Source: Deltaproteobacteria bacterium UBA7527 (GTDB taxonomy: Bacteria > Desulfobacterota > Syntrophorhabdia > Syntrophorhabdales > Syntrophorhabdaceae). Taken from it: DNA of 22,419 nt. The stretch lies in NCBI GenBank assembly GCA_002478225.1, contig DLMV01000049.1, forward strand, positions 60,251 through 82,669. Direction: 5' to 3'. Shown here in pieces: positions 1-7,755 of the stretch (positions are counted from its first letter, which is position 1; each line of letters begins with the position of its first letter). A program made the translations under genes and the position numbers. The notes below the pieces were generated by a model. The model saw only the letters and a program-made list of their open reading frames with translations. It was not told where the DNA came from and made no database searches.

Positions 1-26
1 GCTATGAGCTATCAGCCATGAGCTGA
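1..26. repeat. GAGCTATGAGC-type extragenic repeat, downstream of rpoN
   Basis: A short AGCTCATGGCT-like tract just past the rpoN stop. Variants of the same wording (AGCTCATAGCTCATGGCT) occur at 3058-3087, 10315-10340 and, more diverged, at 10950-10990. It is extragenic, internally repetitive (two ATGAGCT direct copies) and has no T-run, so it does not look like an intrinsic terminator. It is cut by the window edge. Confidence 0.6.
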
Positions 27-37
27 CGTCTTTTGCT

Positions 38-1402
38 TTAATCCTGTTCCGCCCTATCCCGTGAAGACGGTATGTTAAGGGCTTCCCGGTATTTTGCGAC
101 TGTTCTCCGGGCGATCTTGATATTCTGTTTTGCTCTCAGAGAACCAACAATATCGCTGTCGGTTAAAGGGTTCTTCTTGTCCTCACGCCTTACGATCTCC
201 GCGATAAAGTCCATGACAACGTTCGTTGAGAGGGGGGTATCCCCGTCCTTATCGATGCCCGTGGGGAAAAAAAACTTCAACTCGTAAAGGCCCTGGGGAC
301 AGCTCATATATTTGTTCGTGGTGATGCGGCTTACCGTAGACTCGTGAACGCCAATGTCCTGGGCTACATCTTTGAGAATGAGGGGTTTGAGTGACCGCAA
401 TCCCTGTTCAAAAAACTCCCTCTGGAACTTGAGAATGCTTTCTGCCACGAGATACAGCGTTCTCTGCCGCTGCTGTATGCTTTTTATAAACCATTCGGCC
501 TGATGCAGCTTGCTCTTGATGTACCTCTTCGTATCGCCGGGAGTCTTTTTATCCCTGCACAGCTCCATATAGTATCTGTTAAGTCTGAGTTCCGGGAGGT
601 CGTCATCATTAAGCAATATTTCGAAGCCCTCTTCCTTCTTTATAACGTATACGTCAGGCATAATGTATGATGTGTATTCGTCGCTGTAATTCCTGCCCGG
701 TTTCGGGTCAAAGCTTTTTATCTTTTCAAAAACCTTTTTGACTGTATCCGCTGAATGACCCGTTGCCTTTACGATGCCCTTGACATTATTGTGGTGAAAG
801 AGCTCAAAGTAGGAGGCCAGTATCTCTTCCAGCAGAGGGTCTTCTTCCCCGAGAGCTTCGTACTGGATAAGAATGCACTCTCTGAGGTCCCTTGCGCCTA
901 CTCCGGATGGATCGAACTTCTGAACCTTTTTAAGGACCTCCTCCAGAGATTCAGGAGAAAACCCTGACGACCTGGAGATATCGCTTATTGGATATGCCAG
1001 ATAACCGTTGTCGTCTATGTTCTCTATGATCCACTCCACGATAAGCCGTTCGTTCTGATCAAAACTTGCCAGGCCTGCCTGCCATCTCAGATAATCTCTC
1101 AGATTGGAGGACTTCTTTATCAGGTTTTCGTAATCGGGGTACTCCTTGTCCTCTCTGTAGGAAAATTCCTCGGAAGGTGAGAACCGGTCAAGTAATTCCG
1201 CCATTTCTTCACCGTCATCTTTAGACTCCTGAGCCTGTTCTTCAGGTTGTTCTTCGCTGACTTCAAGGATGGGGTTTTCTTTGATCTCCTGCTCTATGGC
1301 CTCGGCAAGCTCCAGTTTTGACAATTGAAGAAGCTTGATCGCCTGCTGCAGTTGTTGTGTGAGTATAGGTGATAATCTCTGTGTCTGTTTAAGTTCCAAC
1401 AT
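38..1402 (-). CDS. rpoN: RNA polymerase sigma-54 factor RpoN
   Basis: Sigma-54, the alternative sigma factor that binds core polymerase, recognises -24/-12 promoters and needs an AAA+ enhancer-binding activator to open them. The 454 residues show all family parts: a Gln/Leu-rich region I (residues 1-48, with LTQQLQQAIKLLQLS), an acidic region II (about 50-85), the core-binding domain, a helix-turn-helix around LKDVAQDIGVHESTVSR, and the RpoN box ARRTVAKYRE at 431-440 that reads the -24 element. Length is normal (E. coli 477). The ATG lies 14 nt inside the end of lptB, so the two are probably translationally coupled. RpoN next to lptB is a widespread arrangement in Proteobacteria and Desulfobacterota; the hpf/ptsN genes often found after it would lie outside the window. 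I saw no convincing -24/-12 promoter nearby. Confidence 0.98.
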   Translation of the reverse strand: MLELKQTQRLSPILTQQLQQAIKLLQLSKLELAEAIEQEIKENPILEVSEEQPEEQAQESKDDGEEMAELLDRFSPSEEFSYREDKEYPDYENLIKKSSNLRDYLRWQAGLASFDQNERLIVEWIIENIDDNGYLAYPISDISRSSGFSPESLEEVLKKVQKFDPSGVGARDLRECILIQYEALGEEDPLLEEILASYFELFHHNNVKGIVKATGHSADTVKKVFEKIKSFDPKPGRNYSDEYTSYIMPDVYVIKKEEGFEILLNDDDLPELRLNRYYMELCRDKKTPGDTKRYIKSKLHQAEWFIKSIQQRQRTLYLVAESILKFQREFFEQGLRSLKPLILKDVAQDIGVHESTVSRITTNKYMSCPQGLYELKFFFPTGIDKDGDTPLSTNVVMDFIAEIVRREDKKNPLTDSDIVGSLRAKQNIKIARRTVAKYREALNIPSSRDRAEQD

Positions 1403-2132
1403 CGATGTAGAATTCCTCTCCCAGATAAACCTCTCTCACTATTTTGTCCTGAGCCACGCTTTCCGGAGTCCCCTCGAGGAGCACCTTCCCGCTGTTCACC
1501 ACATAGGCCCTGTCGCAGATAGGCAGAGAGTCCCTAACATTATGGTCGGAGAGGAGCACCCCGATACCGCGTTTCTTCAACCCGGTGACTATCTTTTTCA
1601 GATCAGACACAGAGATGGGATCGATGCCGGAGAAAGGCTCGTCAAGGAGCATGAACCGCGGTGATGTCATGAGCGCCCGGGCTATCTCAAGCCTTCTCCG
1701 TTCCCCCCCTGAAAGAGAATCCGCATTGTTCCCGGAGAGGTGTTCAAGCTTGAACACCTCAAGCAGCTCCAGAACTTTATGGTTGATCAACTCCCTGTCC
1801 ATATCAAGGAATTCAAGGACTGATCTCAGGTTATCCTGAACGCTCATCTTTTTAAATACCGAAGGTTCCTGGGGAAGGTAGGTCAACCCCTTTCGCGCCC
1901 TCAGGAACATGGGAAGACCGGTGATGTCTTCTTCATCAAGCACTATCTGGCCGTCATCCGGTTTGATAAAACCGATGATCATATAAAATGTGGTGGTCTT
2001 GCCTGCACCGTTGGGCCCGAACAAACCAACGATCTCACCGGTATTGATATGAATGGTCACTTCGTCAACGACACGCCGTGAATTATAGGATTTCGACAGG
2101 TTCCGGGCAAAAAGCTTGGCAGTTGCTGACAT
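1389..2132 (-). CDS. lptB: LPS export ABC transporter ATP-binding protein LptB
   Basis: Cytoplasmic ATPase of the LptB2FG transporter, which pulls lipopolysaccharide from the inner membrane and pushes it along the LptC-LptA bridge to the outer membrane. The 247 residues contain Walker A GPNGAGKTT (39-47), a Q-loop Gln88, the signature LSGGE (140-144), Walker B MLLDEP with Asp164 and Glu165, and the switch His197. Length matches the family (about 240). The start ATG shares one base with the stop of the upstream lptC-like gene (TAATG), and GGAG sits just before it, so the two are co-translated. It overlaps rpoN by 14 nt. LptF and LptG, the membrane partners, are not in this window. Confidence 0.97.
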   Translation of the reverse strand: MSATAKLFARNLSKSYNSRRVVDEVTIHINTGEIVGLFGPNGAGKTTTFYMIIGFIKPDDGQIVLDEEDITGLPMFLRARKGLTYLPQEPSVFKKMSVQDNLRSVLEFLDMDRELINHKVLELLEVFKLEHLSGNNADSLSGGERRRLEIARALMTSPRFMLLDEPFSGIDPISVSDLKKIVTGLKKRGIGVLLSDHNVRDSLPICDRAYVVNSGKVLLEGTPESVAQDKIVREVYLGEEFYIDVGT

Positions 2133-3043
2133 TACTTCTCCATCCTCATCTTTGGTCTTTGGATCGAAAACCTACCGCTCGATATAGAGTATACAACTGA
2201 TTCCCCGATCATCTCCACATTATCCTTAAATATTCTTGGCGATTCGGTAAACACCACTTTATCCTCGTTGAAATAGTATACAGCCTTTTCGCTTTTCGCA
2301 ATAGTCCCTTTCGAAAGCAAACGCACCCTGCCCTTAGCATCGATCCTCTCCGGATCCTGATTTTTGCTGAAGATGTAGAGTTTGTCACAAAGCATGTTCA
2401 TGTCCTGGCCTTTTAATACGACCTTTCCGTCAAGGATATAGGTGTTGTCCTTCAGATTATAAAAGAACGCGTCTGACTGAAAATTGAACCCTGCCTTTTC
2501 GGTATCTATGTGTCCCGTTATATCTTTTTCGATCCTTACCGTTTCATCCCTCATGTTCGCTGTCAACCCGATGCCTCGCAGCGTTAATTTTTTTCCTTTT
2601 ACATCGACTGCGGACGTAGTCGACGTGATATTATTCTTGAAGTCGAAGCTCATAGAAGGGCTTTTCAGGCTGTACTCGCCCTTGTAAAGGATATCAACGT
2701 CCTCAACAACTCCCTTTTCCTTTTCGATGTCCATCGTCCCCTTGATACCCTTAAATGCAACAGTGACGCCCGCTTTTGGTTTGTATCGTCCTTCCAGGCG
2801 CTCCAGCTCGACCTCAGGTCTGTCGATGAACTTTTTTGCTATTTTTGCCGTAAGCTCCCAATCAATGATGCCCTCTCTCTCGCCAAAATATCTCACGTCT
2901 TTAAAAATAATGACCCGTTTCTCTTCATCCAGGAGAGGAGACGATATTCTATCAGGTTTTTTAAGGAAAAAGTAGAAAGCCAGCAATAGGCTTAAGATAA
3001 TAAACCCTACGGCTATATAGATTATGATCTGTCTGTTTTTCAT
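2132..3043 (-). CDS. lptC: Membrane-anchored LptC with C-terminal LptA-like domain (apparent fusion)
   Basis: Periplasmic bridge component of LPS export. The 303-residue product has a basic start and one membrane helix (about 6-27), then an LptC-like beta-jellyroll region (about 45-180, with FGEREGIIDWELTAKIA). A second region (about 187-295) carries LptA/OstA features: a GKVVLKG strand, DKLYIF, IDAKGRVRL, KAVYYFNEDKVVFTESPRI and VEMIGESVVYS. E. coli LptC is 191 residues and LptA 185, and a separate lptA normally sits between lptC and lptB; here lptB follows directly. I infer that one polypeptide supplies both functions, though long LptC proteins with a divergent C-terminus are an alternative reading. 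A TTG lies one codon upstream, but the ATG at 3043 has a GAGG at better spacing. It starts after a repeat-filled 48-nt gap from kdsD. Confidence 0.85.
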   Translation of the reverse strand: MKNRQIIIYIAVGFIILSLLLAFYFFLKKPDRISSPLLDEEKRVIIFKDVRYFGEREGIIDWELTAKIAKKFIDRPEVELERLEGRYKPKAGVTVAFKGIKGTMDIEKEKGVVEDVDILYKGEYSLKSPSMSFDFKNNITSTTSAVDVKGKKLTLRGIGLTANMRDETVRIEKDITGHIDTEKAGFNFQSDAFFYNLKDNTYILDGKVVLKGQDMNMLCDKLYIFSKNQDPERIDAKGRVRLLSKGTIAKSEKAVYYFNEDKVVFTESPRIFKDNVEMIGESVVYSISSGRFSIQRPKMRMEK

Positions 3044-3057
3044 CAATCCTCATAAAA

Positions 3058-3087
3058 AGCTCATAGCTCATGGCTCACAGCTCATGG
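3058..3087. repeat. AGCTCATAGCTCATGGCT repeat between kdsD and lptC
   Basis: Thirty bases made of near-direct iterations of AGCTCAT(A/G)GCTCA fill almost the whole gap between the kdsD stop and the lptC start. It belongs to the same family as the tracts at 1-26 and 10315-10340. It is the only sizeable interruption in the otherwise overlapping run from pyrG to rpoN and sits where kdsC is often found in related clusters. Confidence 0.65.
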
Positions 3088-3091
3088 CGCT

Positions 3092-4063
3092 TCACACTAT
3101 CTTCGCCTTCAAGAGGTCGTGGATGTGGATTATGCCCACAGGTCGCGCATCACCCTCTTTTGCTGTAACAAAGAGCGACGTGATGGAAAACTCCTCCATC
3201 ACCTTCAGCGCATAAGCGGCGAGGGCGTCTTTTCTGATCATCTTTGGTTTCCCGGTCATCACATCAACAGCCTCTTTTGTCAGTAAAAGCTTGTCGTACT
3301 TTTCAATTGCCCTCCTGAGGTCACCATCAGTGATGACCCCGATCAGGTTCTCCTCTCCGTCGTAGACGCCCGTTACGCCAAGCCTCTTTGAGGTGATCTC
3401 GAGGATAACATGCTTCATGGGCGCCGTTGCGTATACCTTTGGCATTGCCTCGCCCGTGTGCATCAGGTCTGCAACCTGCATGAGCAGTTTTCTCCCCAGC
3501 GTACCGCCCGGGTGGAGGGAAGCGAAATCCTCTATCTTGAATATTTTCTTTTCCATCAATGCGATGGCAAGGGCATCGCCAAGCGCGAGCGTTGCCGTAG
3601 TGCTCGACGTTGGGACCATATTGTACGGGCATGCTTCATCGACCTCGAAATTAAGCACCACATCTCCATGGGCGGCTACCGTAGAGTCTTCCTTGCTCGT
3701 AATGACGATCGTCGGTATGCCCATCCTCTTCACCCAGGGAAGGATCTTTACGATCTCTTCCGTCTCGCCGCTGTTGCTCACCGCGACAAGCACATCCCCC
3801 TTCTGCAGCATGCCAAGGTCGCCGTGAAGAGAATCAGCCGGATGCAGGAACATGGCCGGGGTTCCCGTGCTGGAGAGCGTGGAAGCGATCTTTTTGCAGA
3901 TAAGCCCTGACTTGCCCATGCCGGCAAGCACGACCCGTCCGGTACATGCATGGATTATATCGACCGCCCTGTCAAAGCTATCACCCAGTCCGTTCATCAC
4001 CTGGATTATTGCTTCCGCCTCTTTTCTCAGAACCTCTTTGCCGATCTCTATAAAAGAGCTCAC
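3092..4063 (-). CDS. kdsD: Arabinose-5-phosphate isomerase KdsD (KpsF/GutQ family)
   Basis: Interconverts D-ribulose 5-phosphate and D-arabinose 5-phosphate, the first committed step to Kdo for LPS. The 323-residue protein has an N-terminal SIS sugar-isomerase domain (about 30-180; GMGKSGLICKKIASTLSS, then LHPADSLHGDLGM, SNSGETEE) and two C-terminal CBS domains (about 200-323; HTGEAMPKV and ITDGDLRRAIEK). E. coli KdsD is 328 residues. The start is GTG, inside a GTGA overlap with the kdsA stop, with GAGGAG five bases upstream, so it is coupled to kdsA. Its product feeds KdsA, the upstream gene. Close paralogues (GutQ, KpsF) share the fold; the operon context favours the Kdo role. Confidence 0.97.
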   Translation of the reverse strand: MSSFIEIGKEVLRKEAEAIIQVMNGLGDSFDRAVDIIHACTGRVVLAGMGKSGLICKKIASTLSSTGTPAMFLHPADSLHGDLGMLQKGDVLVAVSNSGETEEIVKILPWVKRMGIPTIVITSKEDSTVAAHGDVVLNFEVDEACPYNMVPTSSTTATLALGDALAIALMEKKIFKIEDFASLHPGGTLGRKLLMQVADLMHTGEAMPKVYATAPMKHVILEITSKRLGVTGVYDGEENLIGVITDGDLRRAIEKYDKLLLTKEAVDVMTGKPKMIRKDALAAYALKVMEEFSITSLFVTAKEGDARPVGIIHIHDLLKAKIV

Positions 4064-4872
4064 TGGATCTCCTCGATCTTTTTTAATATCTTCAACATAA
4101 AGGGCAGATCATCGAGCGGGATCGAATTTTCCCCGTCGCACAAGGCCTGTCCGGGATCCATATGCACCTCCATGAAGATGCCATCCGCCCCCACGGCAAG
4201 CGCTGCCTTTGCCAGCGGGAACACGAACTCTCTCTCCCCGCCTGAATAGCCGGGCATCGCTCCCGGTTTTTGCACGCTGTGGGTTGCATCAAAGACCACC
4301 GGGTATCCAAATGTCTTCATTATAGGTATGGCCCTGAAATCGTTCACAAGAATATTGTAGCCGAAAGAGGTTCCCCTCTCGGTAACGATGATCTGTGTAT
4401 TGCCGGTAGATTCTACTTTATGGATGGCATGCTGTATGTCGTGGGGAGAGAGAAACTGCCCCTTTTTGATATTAACGGGCTTACCGGTCTTTCCGCAAGC
4501 AACCAGCAGGTCTGTCTGCCGTGAGAGAAGCGCGGGCACCTGCAGAACATCCACCACTTCCGAGGCGATTCCGGCCTCTGCTGCTGAGTGTACATCGGTG
4601 AGAACGGGTATCCCAACAGAATTTCTTATCTCGGCAAGTATCTTCAGGCCTTCCTCAATGCCGAGCCCCCTGAAGCTTTCGATGGATGTCCGGTTTGCCT
4701 TGTCGTAGGACGATTTGAAGATGAAAGGGATCCCGAGTTCTCCGGTGATGCGGCAGAGCACTTCCGCTGTTCTCAGGGTAATGTCCCTCCCCTCGATGAC
4801 ACAAGGTCCCCCAATGAACACGAAAGGCCTCCCGCCGATGCTGATGTTATGTATGTCTATTCTTTTTTGCAT
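4060..4872 (-). CDS. kdsA: 3-deoxy-D-manno-octulosonate 8-phosphate synthase KdsA (metal-type)
   Basis: Condenses phosphoenolpyruvate with arabinose 5-phosphate to give Kdo 8-phosphate. The 270-residue TIM barrel carries GGPCVIEGRD with Cys24, FKSSYDKANRTS, ERGTSFGYN, DATHSVQ with His198, Glu235 and Asp246. The Cys/His/Glu/Asp set is the metal-binding set of metal-dependent KDO8P synthases (Aquifex type); the E. coli enzyme has Asn at the Cys position. The metal-dependent class is therefore predicted. Its start lies 26 nt inside the end of pyrG, with only a weak AGGA against the ATG, suggesting coupled translation. It is followed by kdsD with a 4-nt overlap. Confidence 0.97.
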   Translation of the reverse strand: MQKRIDIHNISIGGRPFVFIGGPCVIEGRDITLRTAEVLCRITGELGIPFIFKSSYDKANRTSIESFRGLGIEEGLKILAEIRNSVGIPVLTDVHSAAEAGIASEVVDVLQVPALLSRQTDLLVACGKTGKPVNIKKGQFLSPHDIQHAIHKVESTGNTQIIVTERGTSFGYNILVNDFRAIPIMKTFGYPVVFDATHSVQKPGAMPGYSGGEREFVFPLAKAALAVGADGIFMEVHMDPGQALCDGENSIPLDDLPFMLKILKKIEEIQ

Positions 4873-6511
4873 TCCTGTTGTTTTCCTGTCTCTGCTTTAA
4901 TGATGCCCTGATGAAATCCCTGAACAATGGATGCGGCTTGAAGGGTTTTGACTTGAATTCAGGATGGAACTGGCACGCAAGGAACCACGGGTGGTTTTTG
5001 AACTCTATGATCTCAACAAGTTTGCCGTCAGGAGAGATCCCGGAGATGACCATTCCGCATTTTTCAAGGCGGTTACGAAATTCCATATTGAATTCGTACC
5101 GGTGACGGTGCCTCTCGTGGATCATTTCCTGACCGTATGCCTTAAAAGCAAGGCTGCCCTGAGCGATCTTGCACGGATATGCCCCGAGCCTCATGGTTCC
5201 GCCTTTATCGGAGAACTTGTCCCTCTTCTGTACTTTATTATCCCTGTCTACCCATTCCTCTATGAGGTATATGATCGGGTAGGGAGTGTTTTCATCGAAT
5301 TCGCAGCTGTGCGCGCCTTCGCATCCCGCTTTATGCCTCCCTATCTCGATGACGGCGAGCTGCATGCCGAGGCACAGGCCTAAATAGGGGATTTTTTTCT
5401 CCCTGGAGAACCGTATGGCGTTGATCTTGCCTTCTATCCCCCTGTCCCCAAAACCGCCCGGGACGAGTATGCCGTCCACGCCTTGCAGCCCGGCATTGGA
5501 TCCCCTCTCAAGGTCCTCGGAATCTATGTAGTGGATATTGACCTTGCAATTGTTCGCGATACCGCCGTGAACGAGGGCCTCGTTAAGGCTTTTGTACGAA
5601 TCTTTCAATCTTACATACTTGCCTACTAAGGCAATGTCGACCTGCCTTTTCGGGTTCTTGATGGTCTCGATGATGTTGTCCCATTTTGACAGGTCCGGTT
5701 TCTTTGCCCATATATTAAGAAGCTTCGTGATCTTATCGTCGAGCCCCTCATTGTGAAACAGGAGGGGAACTTCATAGATCACCTCAACGTCCCTGGCCGT
5801 TATCACCGCATCTTTTTCAACATTGCAGAAAAGCGCGATCTTATCCTTCAATCCCTGCGAAAGAGCTCTTTCTGTCCGGCACAGGAGGATATCGGGCTGG
5901 ATACCGATCCTGCGGAGCTCGTTCACGCTGTGCTGCGTTGGTTTTGTCTTCATCTCGTCCGCTGTCTTTATAAAGGGAACGAGCGTGAGGTGGATGAAGA
6001 GGGAGTTTTCTTTGCCGAGATCGTTCCTGAGCTGCCTGATGGCCTCCAAAAACGGCAGGCTCTCAATATCGCCGACAGTGCCTCCGATCTCAACGAGAAC
6101 AACATCGACGCCGTCGTCTACATCAAGAATCCTCCTCTTGATCTCATCGGTTATGTGGGGGATCACCTGTACGGTTCCTCCCAGGTATTCTCCTTTTCTT
6201 TCCTTCGATAGAACAGTGTCGTAGACCTGTCCTGTTGTGAAGTTGCACCGCCTTGACACCACGGCGTTGGTGAATCGTTCGTAGTGGCCAAGGTCGAGGT
6301 CGGTCTCAGCGCCGTCGTCTGTGACATACACCTCACCGTGCTGAAAGGGATTCATGGTGCCGGGGTCCACGTTGATGTAAGGGTCAAGCTTTTTTATCAT
6401 GATGTTGAGTCCCCTCGACTCGAGGAGCGCCCCGATAGAGGCCGAAGCAAGTCCTTTGCCCAGGGAGGATACAACGCCTCCGGTTACGAATATGAATTTC
6501 TGTCTCATCAT
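4847..6511 (-). CDS. pyrG: CTP synthase PyrG
   Basis: Makes CTP from UTP, ATP and glutamine-derived ammonia; in this operon CTP also serves as the activator in CMP-Kdo formation. The 554 residues divide into the synthase domain (1-285; FVTGGVVSSLGKG at 8-20, LDPYINVDPGTMNPFQHGE) and a class I glutamine amidotransferase domain (about 290-540; PGGFGDRG, the nucleophile Cys380 in YLGLCLGMQ, and His516/Glu518 in HPEF). Length is typical (E. coli 545). The start overlaps the apgM-like stop (ATGATGA); AAAGGA precedes the first of two tandem ATGs by five bases. The C-terminal tail (RQENNRNAKKNRHT) overlaps the kdsA start. pyrG followed by kdsA is a common pairing in Proteobacteria. Confidence 0.98.
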   Translation of the reverse strand: MMRQKFIFVTGGVVSSLGKGLASASIGALLESRGLNIMIKKLDPYINVDPGTMNPFQHGEVYVTDDGAETDLDLGHYERFTNAVVSRRCNFTTGQVYDTVLSKERKGEYLGGTVQVIPHITDEIKRRILDVDDGVDVVLVEIGGTVGDIESLPFLEAIRQLRNDLGKENSLFIHLTLVPFIKTADEMKTKPTQHSVNELRRIGIQPDILLCRTERALSQGLKDKIALFCNVEKDAVITARDVEVIYEVPLLFHNEGLDDKITKLLNIWAKKPDLSKWDNIIETIKNPKRQVDIALVGKYVRLKDSYKSLNEALVHGGIANNCKVNIHYIDSEDLERGSNAGLQGVDGILVPGGFGDRGIEGKINAIRFSREKKIPYLGLCLGMQLAVIEIGRHKAGCEGAHSCEFDENTPYPIIYLIEEWVDRDNKVQKRDKFSDKGGTMRLGAYPCKIAQGSLAFKAYGQEMIHERHRHRYEFNMEFRNRLEKCGMVISGISPDGKLVEIIEFKNHPWFLACQFHPEFKSKPFKPHPLFRDFIRASLKQRQENNRNAKKNRHT

Positions 6512-7695
6512 TTATGTCCTTTTAGAAAAGAGCGTATCATCTCTTCTCCGCTCATTACCGTCTCACCTGATTGCTCGCTGTATCCCGATTGGCAGCCGTC
6601 TCGCCTGACATTTTTATCGTATATTACAAACGGCACCGGACAGGCGTAATGCGTTTTCATCGATATGGGTGTCGCATGATCAGTAACAATAAGGAACCGT
6701 GTATCTTCGCTGCTTTTCTCATGGATCAGGCCCACCACCTCTCTGTCAATGTTCTCGATCGCCCGTATCTTCTCCGTGACATTTCCGTTATGGGAGGCCT
6801 CGTCGGGCGCTTCGATATGGACGTAGACGATATCGTTGCCTTCAAGGAGCCTGAGCGCTGCGTTTGCCTTTGCTTTATAGTCAGTGTCGAGATACCCCGT
6901 TGCCCCTTCGATATAGGGCGCATCAAAACCGATAAGCCTGCTTATGCCTTTAACGAGATCAACAGCGGCAACGGTTGCGCCTTGAACACCGTACTGACCC
7001 TTGAATGATGGAAAGCGGGCCTTCTTCCCCTGTCCCCATAGCCAGACGCTATTGGCGGGATACCTGCCTTCGGATTCCCGCCTCTTGTTCAGGGGGTGGT
7101 TTGCAAGAAAGGCTTGCGACCGCTCCATCAATTCTGTAAGCACCTTCGCGCCGTCACCGTTCGGCATGTATTCACCGATCTGTTTTCCGGTAATATCGTG
7201 CGGCGGTGTCGTCTTCATCTTCCACAAACCGCCTTTCCATATCATGATGTGGCGGTAGCTTACCCCGGGAAAGAAGACAAATGCATCGCCCATTATATTG
7301 TTATGCAGATCTCTAATGAGGACGTGCGCCTCCTCGGTCGTGATGTGGCCGCCGCTGTAATCGCCCATGATGGTTCCGCCGCTTGCCTTTGCGAGGTAAA
7401 CGAGATTGCACCTGAATGCCACATCGTCATCGCCCATCTCGATCTTCATCCCGGAGGCTTCGATGGGAGCCCTGCCTGTATAATATTTTGCAGGGTCATA
7501 ACCGAATATGGACATACAGGCGACATCGCTGCCGGGCGGAAAACCCTCAGGCACAGTGATCACCTTTCCGCAGAACCCTTCCCCGGCCATCTTGTCCATG
7601 CACGGTTTCCGCGCTGCCATGAGCGGTGTTTTTCCTTCCAATTCCTGCAGAGGGAAATCAGCCATGCCGTCACCGATAATGACAACGTACTTCAT
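6508..7695 (-). CDS. apgM: Archaeal-type cofactor-independent phosphoglycerate mutase family protein (ApgM-like)
   Basis: A member of the alkaline-phosphatase superfamily in the archaeal-type iPGM (COG3635) group. The 395 residues show an N-terminal metal-site Asp9 in VIIGDGMADFP, the candidate catalytic Ser56 in PPGSDVACMSIFGYDP, and late metal-site motifs (VHIEAPDEASHNG, VTDHATPISMKTHYACPVPFV). The family interconverts 3- and 2-phosphoglycerate in archaea. Here the gene lies between hom and pyrG, which hints at threonine synthesis instead: ApgM-like proteins beside threonine genes have been proposed as homoserine kinases. The sequence alone cannot choose between the two. A TTG two codons upstream is possible, but GAGAGG is only 2 nt from it and 8 nt from the ATG at 7695, so the ATG is preferred. 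Confidence 0.88.
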   Translation of the reverse strand: MKYVVIIGDGMADFPLQELEGKTPLMAARKPCMDKMAGEGFCGKVITVPEGFPPGSDVACMSIFGYDPAKYYTGRAPIEASGMKIEMGDDDVAFRCNLVYLAKASGGTIMGDYSGGHITTEEAHVLIRDLHNNIMGDAFVFFPGVSYRHIMIWKGGLWKMKTTPPHDITGKQIGEYMPNGDGAKVLTELMERSQAFLANHPLNKRRESEGRYPANSVWLWGQGKKARFPSFKGQYGVQGATVAAVDLVKGISRLIGFDAPYIEGATGYLDTDYKAKANAALRLLEGNDIVYVHIEAPDEASHNGNVTEKIRAIENIDREVVGLIHEKSSEDTRFLIVTDHATPISMKTHYACPVPFVIYDKNVRRDGCQSGYSEQSGETVMSGEEMIRSFLKGHK

Positions 7696-7727
7696 TCGCA
7701 AGACCTCTCACGCAATTGTTTCTGTTT

Positions 7728-7750
7728 GCTGACAGCTGAAAGCTGTCAGC
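7728..7750. repeat. Perfect 10-bp hairpin between hom and apgM
   Basis: GCTGACAGCT and AGCTGTCAGC form a perfect 10-bp stem around a 3-nt GAA loop in the 60-nt gap between the hom stop and the apgM-like start. There is no T-run on either strand, so it is unlikely to be a terminator. It could be an mRNA processing or stability element, or a remnant of the AGCTCA repeat family. Confidence 0.75.
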
Positions 7751-7755
7751 TGCTT

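Noticed and set aside
7728..7750. Intrinsic terminator between hom and apgM
   Set aside because: The stem is perfect but no T-run follows on either strand, and the next gene in the operon is close.
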